Positions 15,948 through 24,430 of a stretch of DNA of 64,000 bases are shown piece after piece. Position numbers and translations under genes: made by a program. The stretch comes from Trujillonella endophytica (GTDB lineage: Bacteria; Actinomycetota; Actinomycetes; Mycobacteriales; Geodermatophilaceae), in the NCBI RefSeq assembly GCF_900110555.1, contig NZ_FOEE01000011.1:105146-169145 (forward strand). The letters run 5' to 3'. Every line of letters begins with the position of its first letter. Positions within the stretch are counted from its first letter, which is position 1. Below the pieces are notes generated by a model. That model worked only from the letters and a program-made list of their open reading frames with translations. It had not been told where the DNA came from and did not search any database.

Positions 15948-16313
15948 TCAGTAGCTGAAGGTGACCGCGTGGTCCTCGCCGATCCACTGCCACATCGGGA
16001 CCGTGCCGCCGAGCTCGGCGTTCGGCAGCAGCACGCCCTTGTCCAGGCCGCGGGCGTCGAAGCAGATCGGGCAGACGAGGTAGCGGCCGCCCGCCGCGGC
16101 GTAGCGCTCCAGCAGCGAGCGCAGCGGTGGGCAGCCCTCGCACGCCGTGCCGGTGGCGAAGCCGTCGGTCGCCAGCCGGACCGCCTCCTTGGTCAGGAAC
16201 ATGAGCGTCTCGCGCCCCTGCTCGGCCGCTCCGACCGAGACCAGGAAGGCGACGGTGACCTTCTCCGGGTCCTCCATCCCCGTCGTCAGGCTGATGACCG
16301 CCTTGTCTGCCAT
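15948..16313 (-). CDS. DsrE-family protein
   Basis: 121-residue protein beginning MADKAVISLTTGMEDPEKV, with the DsrE/DsrF-like alpha-beta fold. Cysteines are concentrated at ACEGCPPLRSLL and CPICFDARGL, positions suited to persulfide or thiol chemistry. The ATG at 16313 has a GAGAGGAGAGG ribosome site. Divergent to a TetR gene with two operator-like palindromes in the 74-base gap, so probably repressed by it. A sulfur-relay or redox-stress role is inferred from family and cysteines. Confidence 0.88.
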   Translation of the reverse strand: MADKAVISLTTGMEDPEKVTVAFLVSVGAAEQGRETLMFLTKEAVRLATDGFATGTACEGCPPLRSLLERYAAAGGRYLVCPICFDARGLDKGVLLPNAELGGTVPMWQWIGEDHAVTFSY

Positions 16314-16331
16314 GACCTCTCCTCTCGGATT

Positions 16332-16350
16332 CAGCACGTCGGTCGTGCTG
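16332..16350. promoter_or_regulatory. Operator-like palindrome A (dsrE side)
   Basis: Perfect inverted repeat CAGCACG (16332-16338) and CGTGCTG (16344-16350) around TCGGT. Its pattern, AGCACG...CGTGCT, recurs in the nearby site at 16359-16376, as expected for two TetR dimer sites in a divergent promoter region. Confidence 0.7.
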
Positions 16351-16358
16351 GCGGAGAG

Positions 16359-16376
16359 AGTACGAACGGTCGTGCT
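16359..16376. promoter_or_regulatory. Operator-like palindrome B (tetR side)
   Basis: Inverted repeat AGTACG (16359-16364) and CGTGCT (16371-16376) around AACGGT, one mismatch. It abuts a TAAGTT -10 hexamer at about 16376-16381 whose predicted transcription start falls at or just before ATG 16388. Binding here would block tetR transcription directly. Confidence 0.65.
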
Positions 16377-16387
16377 AAGTTGTCAGC

Positions 16388-17017
16388 ATGGTTCTGGTCG
16401 GGGATGGCGCGGCCCCTGCGCGCCGGGCACGCGCCGACGGCGAGCGCACACGCAACGCGATCCTCCGCGAGGCGGTGTCCCTCGCCACCGTCTCGGGGCT
16501 GGACGGGCTGTCCATCGGCGACCTTGCGGGCGCGCTGGGCATGAGCAAGAGCGGCCTGTACGCGCACTTCGGGTCGAAGGAGGCGCTGCAGCTGGCCACC
16601 GTCGAGGAGGCCGGCCGGGTCTTCTCGACGGAGGTGGTGGGCCCGGCGCTGGCCGCCCCGCCCGGCGTGGCGCGGCTGGTCGCGGTGTGCGAGGCGTTCT
16701 TCGACCACCTGGCGCGGCGCACGTTCCCCGGCGGCTGCTTCTTCGCCGGGGCGGCCCTGGAGATGGGCACCCGGCCCGGCCCGGTCAAGGAGCGGGTGGC
16801 CGCGTTCCAGCGCGGGTTCGTGCAGTTGCTGCGCGAGGTCGCCGCGGAGGCCGTGGCCCGCGGCGAGCTCGCCGCGGACGAGGACCCGGAGCAGTTGGCC
16901 TTCGAGCTCAACGGCGTGATCCTCGCCGCGCACACGAACTTCGTCCTGCACGACGATCCGCACGCGCTCGAGGTCGCCCGCCGCGTCGTCCGCCGCCGCC
17001 TGCGCCCGCCCGCGTGA
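16388..17017 (+). CDS. TetR-family transcriptional regulator
   Basis: 209-residue repressor. The N-terminal HTH (about 20-65) reads GLDGLSIGDLAGALGMSKSG then LYAHFGSKEAL; a TetR_C_11-like ligand domain follows with FPGGCFFAGAALEMG. No Shine-Dalgarno precedes the ATG and a TAAGTT hexamer lies six bases upstream, so the mRNA is probably leaderless. Two palindromes in the divergent region point to control of itself and the DsrE-family gene. Confidence 0.93.
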   Translation: MVLVGDGAAPARRARADGERTRNAILREAVSLATVSGLDGLSIGDLAGALGMSKSGLYAHFGSKEALQLATVEEAGRVFSTEVVGPALAAPPGVARLVAVCEAFFDHLARRTFPGGCFFAGAALEMGTRPGPVKERVAAFQRGFVQLLREVAAEAVARGELAADEDPEQLAFELNGVILAAHTNFVLHDDPHALEVARRVVRRRLRPPA

Positions 17018-17058
17018 CGGGGGAGATCCGCGCCCGTCACGGGCACGGATCTCCCCCG
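17018..17058. terminator. Bidirectional terminator hairpin
   Basis: Perfect 13-bp arms CGGGGGAGATCCG (17018-17030) and CGGATCTCCCCCG (17046-17058), with a smaller GCCCG/CGGGC stem in the loop. It fills the whole gap between the convergent tetR and PRC-barrel genes. Confidence 0.88.
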
Positions 17059-17059
17059 G

Positions 17060-18028
17060 TCAGCGGGCCGGGGAGCCGCTCCGGTCGACGACGATCTGCT
17101 CGCGCTGCACCTGCTCGGTGACCCGCTCGGTGCCGGTCACGACCTCGGTGCGCAGCCGCACCCGCTCCACCGGCACGACCTCGATCGAGACGACCGGCCG
17201 CTCGGCGTGCAGCACGATCTCCGCGGGCAGGCCGCCGCCCACGGCCGGGATCGGCGCGGTGGACGGGCCGCCGTCGGGTGCCTCGCCCGCATCGAGGGAC
17301 TCCCCCGGACCGGGGTCGGGCGCGTCGATCGGGACCTCCTCGATCCGGAACTCCTCCCGCCGCAGGGGCACGGTGATCTGGACCTCCTCGGTCACCACGT
17401 ACTTGACGAGCCGCGCGCGGGTGGCGGGCGCGCGCTCGGTGGCGACCCGGAGCTGCTCCTCGCTGCGCACCATCCCGCCGTCGTGCGGGGGCTGTCCGGC
17501 CGCCGGCGTGGGCTGCGGCGGGGGCGGCGGGGGCGGGGGTGCGGCCGCGACGATCGGGGTCTCGGCGGTGTCCGGCTCCGAGGTGGCCGCCTCCGCCGGT
17601 GCCCCGGGTGCGACCGCGGCCGCTGCCGGCACGGCGGCAGCGGGTGCCGAGGGGGTCGCGGCCGCCGCCGGCCGGCCCGGGTCGGTCCGGGGGGCCGTCT
17701 CGGGGGTGGCCGGCAGGGCGGTGTCCAGGCCGTAGTGCCGGCGCAGCGCGGCCTCGTCCGTCGGGTCCAGGTGGTCGCCGGTCAGGTGCGGCGCCGCCCG
17801 GACGGCGTCCTTGGTCACGTGCAGCCGCAGCCCGCCGTCGGCGTAGGCGGCGTCGACCGCCGGGACGATGGAGTGCCGCGTGCCGAACAGGCCCGTCGTG
17901 ACCGCCGCCCAGGTGGGGGCGCCGGTGCGGTCGTCGACGAAGAAGTGCTCGACCGTGCCGATCCTCTCGCCGTCGGGGCCGTAGGCCGGGCTACCGATGG
18001 CGGCCGACACCTCGCGCTCGCTCAACAT
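17060..18028 (-). CDS. PRC-barrel protein with C-terminal DUF2382 domain
   Basis: 322 residues. The N-terminal PRC-barrel (about 1-90) has SAAIGSPAYGPDGERIGTVE and a GAPTWAAVTTGLFG strand. An Ala/Pro-rich low-complexity linker (about 125-205) follows. The C-terminal DUF2382 region (about 210-322) carries two related stretches, LVKYVVTEEVQITVPLRREE and a VERVRLRTEVVTGTERVTEQ repeat, consistent with its internal YsnF/AvaK-like duplication. Such proteins are stress-linked in actinobacteria and Deinococcus; function is not established. Start MLSEREVS has a GGGGAG site. Confidence 0.87.
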   Translation of the reverse strand: MLSEREVSAAIGSPAYGPDGERIGTVEHFFVDDRTGAPTWAAVTTGLFGTRHSIVPAVDAAYADGGLRLHVTKDAVRAAPHLTGDHLDPTDEAALRRHYGLDTALPATPETAPRTDPGRPAAAATPSAPAAAVPAAAAVAPGAPAEAATSEPDTAETPIVAAAPPPPPPPPQPTPAAGQPPHDGGMVRSEEQLRVATERAPATRARLVKYVVTEEVQITVPLRREEFRIEEVPIDAPDPGPGESLDAGEAPDGGPSTAPIPAVGGGLPAEIVLHAERPVVSIEVVPVERVRLRTEVVTGTERVTEQVQREQIVVDRSGSPAR

Positions 18029-18225
18029 GGGTGGGCTCCCCTCTGGCGTACCGCCCCGCGGACGGTTCTCGGAGGGAGCGTGCCCACCGGCCGGGTGGAG
18101 TGAACATCCGGGAGGGGGACGCCGTCGCCCCGGGTGGCCTACCGTCGGCCCAGACCGGCGCACCGGGACGACGCGCGGGCGACAACCGGCGCCTGCGGAC
18201 CCGGCGCAGCGAGGAGGACGACGCG

Positions 18226-19821
18226 GTGGTCGGGCACGTGGAGATCGAGCGGAAGGTCGAGCCGGGGCCGGGCTTCGTGCTCCCCGACCTCAGCACCGTC
18301 GAGGGCGTGTCGGCGGTGGGGGAACCGGTCGAGCACCACCTGGCGGCCACCTACTTCGACACCGCCGACCTGCGGCTGGCCCGCGCGCGGATCACGCTGC
18401 GCCGGCGTACCGGGGGCACCGACGCCGGCTGGCACCTGAAGCTCCCCGCCGAGGGCTTCGCCCGCCAGGAGCGCCACCACCCGCTCGGCCCCCGCCGCGC
18501 CCTGCCGCCCAAGGCGGTCCTGGAGCCGGTGCTGGGGATCGTCCGCAGCGTTCCGGTGGGCGCGGTGGCGACCCTGGACACGACCCGGGTGGTCACGACG
18601 GTCCTCGGGGAGGACGGCCGGGTGCTGGCCGAGGTCGCCGACGACACGGTCGTCGGCACCGCGCTTCCCGCCGACCCCGAGGGCGCCGCGACCGTGACCT
18701 CCTGGCGCGAGGTCGAGGTCGAACTGGTCGACGGCGACGAGGCGTTGCTGGACGCCCTCGTCGCCGCCGTGGTCGATGCCGGAGCCGAGCCGTCGGACTC
18801 GCCGTCCAAGCTCGCCCGCGTGCTCGCCGACCGGCTGCCCGCCCTCTCTCCCTCCGCCACGGCGAAGGAGAGCGGCAAGCGCGCGAAGAAGGGCGGGAAG
18901 AAGAAGGCGAAGGCAGCCGCCTCCGCCTCCGCCGCCTCCACCGCTGCCGACGTGGTGCTGACCGCGCTGCGCGCGCAGGTCGAGGCCCTGCAGGCGGCCG
19001 ATCTGCTGGTCCGCACCGGGCACCCGGACGGCGTGCACGACCTGCGCGTCGCCTGCCGGCGGATCCGCAGCATCCTGGCGGCGTTCCGGCCGGTGCTCGA
19101 GCGCGAGGCCACCGACCCGCTGCGCGAGGAGCTCCGCTGGGTCGGCGCGGCCCTGTCGGCGGCACGCGACGGCGAGGTCGCCCTGGCCCACCTGCGGGCC
19201 CTCGTCGACGCGCAGCCCCTGGAGCAGGTGCGCGGACCGGTCGTGGCGCGCCTGCAGACGGCCGCCGTCCAGGATGCCGAGGCCGGCCGCCGGAAGGCGC
19301 TGCGCACGCTGGCCGACCGGCGCTACCTCGCCGTGCTGGACGCGCTCGACGCCCTGCTCGCGGAACCGCCCCTGGCCGCGGCGGCGGGGGAGCCCGCGGG
19401 TCCGGTGCTCGCCCGCGCGATCCGGGGCTCCGGAAAGCGGCTGGCCGAGCGGATCGCTGCCGCCCGCGCCGACGAGGAGGAGATCCCGCACGAGGACTCC
19501 GCGCTGCACGAGGTGCGCAAGGCGGCCAAGCGGGTCCGGTACACCGCCGAGGTCGCCGTCCCGGTTCTGGGCGACCCCGCCCGCGCGCTCATGACGGCGA
19601 TGGAGGGCGTCCAGGAGGTGCTCGGCGCCGCGCAGGACACGGTGGCCACCCGCGACCGGTGCCTGCGGCTGGGCCGCGCCGCCGGCGCGGCGGGGGAGTC
19701 GACCTGGACCTGGGGCCGGATCCACGCGCTCGAGGAGGGGCGCGCGGCCGCCTGTGCCGCGGCCTTCTGGCGGCTGGAGCCCGGGCTGCGCCCGGTGCTG
19801 CGCGCCGCCGCGACGACGTAG
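18226..19821 (+). CDS. CYTH and CHAD domain protein
   Basis: 531 residues with two polyphosphate-linked domains. The N-terminal CYTH triphosphate tunnel domain (about 1-195) starts with the diagnostic ExExK motif as VEIERKVE and continues with TYFDTADLRLARARITLRRR. A Lys/Ala-rich linker (about 205-240) leads to the CHAD domain (about 245-520) with VHDLRVACRRIRSIL and LHEVRKAAKRVRYTAEV, whose conserved His and basic residues bind polyphosphate. The role is likely polyphosphate or triphosphate hydrolysis or sensing. GTG 18226 is chosen for the GAGGAGG site upstream and because ExExK then lies at the N-terminus. Confidence 0.92.
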   Translation: MVGHVEIERKVEPGPGFVLPDLSTVEGVSAVGEPVEHHLAATYFDTADLRLARARITLRRRTGGTDAGWHLKLPAEGFARQERHHPLGPRRALPPKAVLEPVLGIVRSVPVGAVATLDTTRVVTTVLGEDGRVLAEVADDTVVGTALPADPEGAATVTSWREVEVELVDGDEALLDALVAAVVDAGAEPSDSPSKLARVLADRLPALSPSATAKESGKRAKKGGKKKAKAAASASAASTAADVVLTALRAQVEALQAADLLVRTGHPDGVHDLRVACRRIRSILAAFRPVLEREATDPLREELRWVGAALSAARDGEVALAHLRALVDAQPLEQVRGPVVARLQTAAVQDAEAGRRKALRTLADRRYLAVLDALDALLAEPPLAAAAGEPAGPVLARAIRGSGKRLAERIAAARADEEEIPHEDSALHEVRKAAKRVRYTAEVAVPVLGDPARALMTAMEGVQEVLGAAQDTVATRDRCLRLGRAAGAAGESTWTWGRIHALEEGRAAACAAAFWRLEPGLRPVLRAAATT

Positions 19822-19865
19822 GCGAGGGCCCGCTGTCCCTCGTCGCGCTGCTCGGCTTCGCCACG

Positions 19866-21098
19866 GTGGTGCTGCTGGCCATGGCGCTGCTGCACGCCTA
19901 CCTGTGGTTCCGGCTGGTGCGCAGCACGACCCGGCCCGGCCGCACCCGCCGCCGGCTGACCGTCGTCCTCACCGTGCTGGCGGTCCTGCCCGTGGCGGCG
20001 CTGCTCCTGCGGCGCACGCTCCCGCTCGCCGCCGCCACGCCGCTGGACTGGCTGGCCTACACCTGGCTGGGCACGGCGTTCTACCTGTTCCTGGTCCTGC
20101 TGGTGCTGGAACCGGTGCGGCTGCTGCTGGGGCGGCGGTCCCGTCTGGCCCCGGAAGCCACGCCGGCAGCCGAGGTTCCGGCAGTCGCGGGTCCCGGGGC
20201 CGGGGCGCCGGCCGTCGAGGTGCCGGAGGCCGCGGTTCCGCCGGTGCCGGACCCCTCCCGGCGGCTGTTCCTCGCCCGCGGCCTCGCCGTCACGGCGGGG
20301 GCCGTCGCGCTGGGGACGGCCGGCACGGGCGTGTACCTGGCCAACGCCGCACCGGTGGTGCGCCGTGTGCCGGTGACGCTGCGCGGCCTGGACCCGGCGC
20401 TGGACGGCCTCCGGATCGTCACCTTCTCCGACGGTCACCTGTCGGCCACCTACGGCGGACGGCGGTTCGAGCGCCTCGTGGAGACGGTCAACGCCCAGCG
20501 GCCCGACGTCGTCGCGATCGTCGGTGACCTGGTCGACGGCGACGTCGACGAGCTCGGGCGGGAGGCGGCACCGCTGGCCGACCTGGTCAGCGAGCAGGGC
20601 GTGTTCTTCGTGACGGGCAACCACGAGTACTTCGTGGACACGACCGCGTGGCTGCGCCACCTGCCCACCCTCGGGGTGGACGTGCTGCGCAACGAGCGGG
20701 TGGCGATCCGCCGGGGGACGGCGACGGTCGACCTCGCGGGCATCGACGACCGGACGGCGGCGAGCTCGGGGCTCGCGGGGCACGGCGCCGACCTCGACGC
20801 GGCGCTCGACGGCCGGGACGACGGCGTTCCGGTCGTGCTGCTCGCGCACCAGCCGGTCATGGTCGAGCAGGCGCAGGCGGCCGGGGTGGACCTCCAGCTG
20901 TCCGGCCACACCCACGGCGGGCAGCTGTGGCCGTTCGACTACGCGATCCGGCTCGACCAGCCGTCGGTCGAGGGGCTCTCCCGGCACGGGGACACCCAGC
21001 TGTACGTCACCTCGGGGGCGGGGTACTGGGGGCCGCCGATGCGGATCGGCGCGCGGCCCGAGATCACCGTCGTGGAGCTGCGCGCCCCCGAGGCCTAG
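19866..21098 (+). CDS. Membrane-anchored metallophosphoesterase (YkuE-like)
   Basis: About 410 residues. Four N-terminal hydrophobic helices and a Pro/Ala linker (about 95-130) are followed by RRLFLARGLAV, a Tat-like or membrane anchor segment, then a calcineurin-type phosphoesterase domain. Metal-binding motifs are in order: FSDGHLSATYGG (DxH), VGDLVDGD, TGNHEYF, LLAHQP and SGHTHGGQLW. Members act on phosphodiesters at the cell surface. The start is uncertain: CTG 19833, with GAGGG upstream, would add 11 residues of the first helix. Its stop overlaps the convergent tetR stop in CTAG. Confidence 0.9.
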   Translation: MVLLAMALLHAYLWFRLVRSTTRPGRTRRRLTVVLTVLAVLPVAALLLRRTLPLAAATPLDWLAYTWLGTAFYLFLVLLVLEPVRLLLGRRSRLAPEATPAAEVPAVAGPGAGAPAVEVPEAAVPPVPDPSRRLFLARGLAVTAGAVALGTAGTGVYLANAAPVVRRVPVTLRGLDPALDGLRIVTFSDGHLSATYGGRRFERLVETVNAQRPDVVAIVGDLVDGDVDELGREAAPLADLVSEQGVFFVTGNHEYFVDTTAWLRHLPTLGVDVLRNERVAIRRGTATVDLAGIDDRTAASSGLAGHGADLDAALDGRDDGVPVVLLAHQPVMVEQAQAAGVDLQLSGHTHGGQLWPFDYAIRLDQPSVEGLSRHGDTQLYVTSGAGYWGPPMRIGARPEITVVELRAPEA

Positions 21099-21682
21099 CC
21101 GGGCGGGCCGCCCAGGTCGCGCAGGGTCGTGAGCACCTCGTCGGCGACGTCGACCAGCGTCCGCGTGCCGCCCTCCTCCGCCCACCGGAGCAGGGTCAGC
21201 GTGTAGGACGAGAAGAGTGCGATGACCACGAGCTCCGTGGCCAGCAGCTGCCCCGGCGCGACGCTGGCGGGTGGCATCGCCTCCAGCACGATCGTCGCGG
21301 TCGCGCGCTCGTACTCGGCTGCCCGCAGCCGCAGGCCGGGGGTCGCGATGACGATCTGCCAGCGCTCGAGCAGGTCCTCGAGGTCGCGGCCCTGGTAGGA
21401 CGCCAGCCAGTCGAGGATCGCGTCGCGCAGCTCCGGGAAGACGTTCACCCCGAACGTCCGGCCCGCCAGCGCCGCCTGCACGGCCGGGCGGTCGGGCAGC
21501 GGCAGGACGACGTTCTCCTTGTTGGTGAAGTGCGCGTAGAAGGTCGGCACCGACACCCCGGCCGCCGCGGCGATCTCCCCGACGCTGACGGCGTCATATC
21601 CCCGCTCGAGGAACAGCCGTATGGCCACCTCGTAGATGCGCCTGTTCGTCGAGGCGCGTCGGTTGCGCGGATCCTGGCTCAC
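21095..21682 (-). CDS. TetR-family transcriptional regulator
   Basis: 195-residue repressor. The HTH is clear (about 10-58): IYEVAIRLFLERGYDAVSVG, then AAAAGVSVPTFYAHFTNKE. GTG 21682 is preferred because a GGGAGG site lies eight bases upstream and conserved sequence starts soon after. The target is not obvious: the downstream neighbour is convergent and the upstream phosphotransferase is in the same direction and 81 bases away. Confidence 0.92.
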   Translation of the reverse strand: MSQDPRNRRASTNRRIYEVAIRLFLERGYDAVSVGEIAAAAGVSVPTFYAHFTNKENVVLPLPDRPAVQAALAGRTFGVNVFPELRDAILDWLASYQGRDLEDLLERWQIVIATPGLRLRAAEYERATATIVLEAMPPASVAPGQLLATELVVIALFSSYTLTLLRWAEEGGTRTLVDVADEVLTTLRDLGGPPG

Positions 21683-21763
21683 GGCGGAAACCTCCCACGT
21701 CACGGGCTCGTCAGGGGGAACCGACGCCCCCCGGGGGACCATCATCGCGACGTGACGGACGCC

Positions 21764-22960
21764 TCAGTGCAGTAACCCCCCCGATGCCCGGTGCGCGAGC
21801 TCCGGCGCGCGCGCGGCGAGCAGGTCCAGGACCGCCCGGACGAAGCCACCGCGCTCCGCCGCCCGCGCCAGGGCCGCGTCGCCGACGGGCTCGACCAGCG
21901 CGGGCAGGGGCATGGTCGTGCACGGGTAGCGGAGGGCGATCGCCGCGAGCACGGCGGTCGCCAGCACGCCCGCGGGCACCTCCAGGCCCTCGGCGGCCAG
22001 GCCGGACCGGTAGGCCGTCAGGGCCAGGTCGAGCAGCCGTGGCAGCTCGGCGGGGGAGGCCAGGCCGGCCTCGGCGCGTCCGAACACCAGCGGGAGCAGG
22101 TCGTAGCCGACCGGGGCCGGCGTGGCCATGCCCCAGTCGATGAGGACGAGCTCCCCGGGCGCGGAGCGCGGTCGGAGCAGGTTCATCGGCGTCGCGTCGC
22201 CGTGGGCCGGGAGGACCGGGAGCCCGTCCAGCCGGGCATGGATGCGGGCCACGTCGCGGGCGAGCGCGCACACCTCCGCGCGGAGGCCGGCGACCTCGGG
22301 AAGGAGGAAGGCCGGGTGCGCCCACGTGGCGTCGTCCAGCAGCCACGGCACCGCCCAGGCCCCCAGCTGGTCGCGCAGGTAGCCGTCGAGGAAGTCGCCG
22401 CCGGGCAGGAGTGGGGCGGGCGTGCCCGCCCGGCGGGCGGCCAGCCGGCCCAGGCTCGTGGCGGCACGGACGGTGTCCTCCGCCGTCCAGGGGGTGTCGA
22501 GGGCATCCACGTCGGCCAGCCACAGGGTGAGCCGGTCCTCGTCGTCCCCGGTCGTGGCGACGACGTCGGGTGCGCGCATCCCCGGCGGCATCAGGCCCGC
22601 CACCCCCGAGGCGAGGACGTCGGCCTCGAGCCGCCACGGGATGACCGCGTCCAGCCGCTCCCGCTCCGCCGGCGGCATCTGCGGCGGCAGCCCGTGACGG
22701 GCGGCCTGCAGCTCCTTGGCCACCAGCCGGATCGTCGTCGGCCCCTCGCCGTCGCGGGCCCGCACCCGCACCCGGGTGAGGGCCCGCGTCGTCGGCGCGG
22801 AGATCCGGTGCGGCAGCGGACTGCACTCGAGCGCCTCGATGCGCAGGTCCGGCCGGCCGGTCCGGCGGCGCAGCGCGGCGAGCAGCTCGGCCGGCGTCGT
22901 GCCGCCGGGGAGGGCGGCGGGGGCGTCTCCGGTCGGGAAGGCGCTGGGCAGGGTCGGCAT
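21764..22960 (-). CDS. Aminoglycoside phosphotransferase (APH)-fold kinase
   Basis: 398-residue protein-kinase-like small-molecule kinase. The catalytic loop is LPAHGDATPMNLL (Asp-Asn) and the metal-binding strand is LVLIDWGMATPAP. The N-lobe contains TIRLVAKEL with the probable ATP Lys. APH-fold enzymes phosphorylate antibiotics, sugars, choline or other metabolites; nothing in the neighbourhood fixes the substrate. Divergent to a MarR gene with two operator-like repeats between, so likely under MarR control. Confidence 0.85.
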   Translation of the reverse strand: MPTLPSAFPTGDAPAALPGGTTPAELLAALRRRTGRPDLRIEALECSPLPHRISAPTTRALTRVRVRARDGEGPTTIRLVAKELQAARHGLPPQMPPAERERLDAVIPWRLEADVLASGVAGLMPPGMRAPDVVATTGDDEDRLTLWLADVDALDTPWTAEDTVRAATSLGRLAARRAGTPAPLLPGGDFLDGYLRDQLGAWAVPWLLDDATWAHPAFLLPEVAGLRAEVCALARDVARIHARLDGLPVLPAHGDATPMNLLRPRSAPGELVLIDWGMATPAPVGYDLLPLVFGRAEAGLASPAELPRLLDLALTAYRSGLAAEGLEVPAGVLATAVLAAIALRYPCTTMPLPALVEPVGDAALARAAERGGFVRAVLDLLAARAPELAHRASGGLLH

Positions 22961-22983
22961 CGCGAACTCCGTGCGAGGATGGT

Positions 22984-22994
22984 CAAGCCGCTTG
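22984..22994. promoter_or_regulatory. MarR-type half-site palindrome 1
   Basis: CAAGC-C-GCTTG, a perfect palindrome with one central base, 24 bases upstream of the phosphotransferase start. A matching AAGC-A-GCTT lies at 23013-23021, centres 28 bases apart. Both fall in the divergent region next to the marR gene. Confidence 0.55.
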
Positions 22995-23012
22995 TCTGAC
23001 TCGTAGATGGTG

Positions 23013-23021
23013 AAGCAGCTT
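23013..23021. promoter_or_regulatory. MarR-type half-site palindrome 2
   Basis: AAGC-A-GCTT palindrome sharing the AAGCNGCTT pattern of the site at 22984-22994. It overlaps the proposed TTG start of the marR gene, so either binding occludes translation/transcription start or the true start is further downstream. Confidence 0.5.
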
Positions 23022-23490
23022 GACGATCTCTGTCAACGTCCGGCCCGAGGGTTCCGGCGTCCGCCCCGAGCCGCTGGTGACGACGCTGCTGGAGTTCGCC
23101 ATGCACGAACTCCGGGGGGAGCTCTACCGGCTGAGCGACCGGGAGTTCCCGGGGTTGCGGGTGCGGCACTACCGGCTCCTGTCGTTCGTCCCGCCGGGGG
23201 GCGAGCGGCTGACCCGCATGGGGGCCGACGCCGGCCTGACCAAGCAGGCGCTCGCCCAGGCCCTCGCGCCGCTGGAGGCCGGCGGGTACGTGGAGGTGCT
23301 GCCCGACCCGAGCGACGGCCGGGCGCGCATCGTGGCGCTGACCGACCTCGGCCGCCGGGTCAACGACACGGTGCGGGGAACCCTCGCGGCGGCCGAGCGC
23401 GGCTGGGCCGAGCGGGTCGGGGCCGATCGGTGGGCGGCCGCGCGCGCCGTGCTGGCCGATCTGCGTGACCGGAGCGGGGAGGAGCGGTGA
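23020..23490 (+). CDS. MarR-family transcriptional regulator
   Basis: 156 residues, winged helix-turn-helix. Recognition region: LTRMGADAGLTKQALAQALA, then wing VEVLPDPSDGRARIVALTDLG, the classical MarR DxRxR-type wing. A TTG start at 23020 is the longest reading, but it overlaps an operator-like palindrome. GTG 23077, just before the first conserved helix, would give 137 residues and leave the palindrome in the promoter. It overlaps the next SRPBCC gene by four bases and is divergent to a phosphotransferase. Confidence 0.88.
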   Translation: MTISVNVRPEGSGVRPEPLVTTLLEFAMHELRGELYRLSDREFPGLRVRHYRLLSFVPPGGERLTRMGADAGLTKQALAQALAPLEAGGYVEVLPDPSDGRARIVALTDLGRRVNDTVRGTLAAAERGWAERVGADRWAAARAVLADLRDRSGEER

Positions 23491-23954
23491 CGACGGCGTC
23501 CGGCAGCCGCGAGGTGCCCCAGCCGCGGGACGTCGTGTGGCGCGCGCTGGCGGTCCTCGAGCCCTACTGCCCTGTCTGCGACGTCTCCTACGTCGTGCCC
23601 GGCAGGTCCGCGGCCGGCCGCGGCACTCGCTTCGTCTGCGTCCCCGGTCGCCTCGCCGAGGGTGAGGAGCCCCTCCCGGGCGCGCCGGAGGGGGAGATCG
23701 TCGAGTGGCGCCCGCGCCGCGCGGTGACGACCCGGCTGGAGCTCACCCCCGAGACCTGGACGACGCGCATCGAGCTCGACGACGCCGCCGCGGGGGGCAC
23801 CCGGGTCACGATCACCGTCGACCACGAGCCCCGGGAGCGGAACCGCCTGGTCGACCGCCTGCTCCGGCGCAGCATGCGGCGCCTGGTGCAGACCACGGTC
23901 GACGGCGAGCTGGCGAAGGTCTCCGACCACGTGGCGCAGGTCTCACCGGGCTGA
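23487..23954 (+). CDS. SRPBCC-family (polyketide cyclase/START-like) protein
   Basis: 155 residues with the START-like fold: N-terminal helix-strand VPQPRDVVWRALAVLEPY, a strand series ending TRVTITVDHEPRER, and a C-terminal amphipathic helix RRLVQTTVDGELAKVSDHV. Two Cys in CPVCDVSY are notable. GTG 23487 overlaps the marR stop, so the two are co-translated, suggesting that this protein binds or processes the ligand relevant to the regulator. Ligand unknown. Confidence 0.82.
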   Translation: MTTASGSREVPQPRDVVWRALAVLEPYCPVCDVSYVVPGRSAAGRGTRFVCVPGRLAEGEEPLPGAPEGEIVEWRPRRAVTTRLELTPETWTTRIELDDAAAGGTRVTITVDHEPRERNRLVDRLLRRSMRRLVQTTVDGELAKVSDHVAQVSPG

Positions 23955-24127
23955 CGGCGAGATCTTTCTCCCCCCGGACGGGTGACGCCCGTGCATCAGC
24001 GGGCTCCCTGCGGGTATGGAGCGGCCACCAGGCGCCCGATCGGGGGTGACGGCGCCTCAGGGAGACCGGCAACGGGCACCCGGCGACCGCCGGAACGCCG
24101 CGGCCGGACGGACTAGAGGAGACAGCT

Positions 24128-24409
24128 GTGATTGGTCAGATCATCGGGCTCATCGTCGTCGGGCTCATCATCGGGGCCCTCGCTCGCCTGATCACGCCGG
24201 GCAAGCAGCACATGAGCATCCTCGCCACGTTGGCGCTGGGTGTCGTCGGCGCGTTCATCGGAGGCTTCCTCGGCGGCCTGCTGAACGACAGCACCAGCCC
24301 GTTCGAGCTCAACGTCCTCGGGTTCATCTTCGCCGTGATCGCGGCCGTCCTGCTGGTCGGCATCGCCGAGCGGCTCTCGTCGGGCAGCCGCAACCGCGCC
24401 GTCCGCTGA
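24128..24409 (+). CDS. GlsB/YeaQ/YmgE-family stress membrane protein
   Basis: 93-residue Transglycosylase-associated family protein with three hydrophobic helices; Gly-rich pattern LIVVGLIIGALARLI, ALGVVGAFIGGFLGGLL and FIFAVIAAVLLVGIAERL. These small inner-membrane proteins are induced in general stress. GTG start with AGAGGAGAC upstream. A GGGTAT element at 24012-24017 resembles the -10 of SigB/SigF-type promoters, but a good -35 is not visible. Confidence 0.9.
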   Translation: MIGQIIGLIVVGLIIGALARLITPGKQHMSILATLALGVVGAFIGGFLGGLLNDSTSPFELNVLGFIFAVIAAVLLVGIAERLSSGSRNRAVR

Positions 24410-24430
24410 CCCCACCGGCCGCCGGGGGAC

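Noticed and set aside
24012..24017. GGGTAT upstream of the GlsB-type gene as a SigB promoter
   Set aside because: No convincing GTTT-type -35 at the right spacing, so mentioned only as a possibility.
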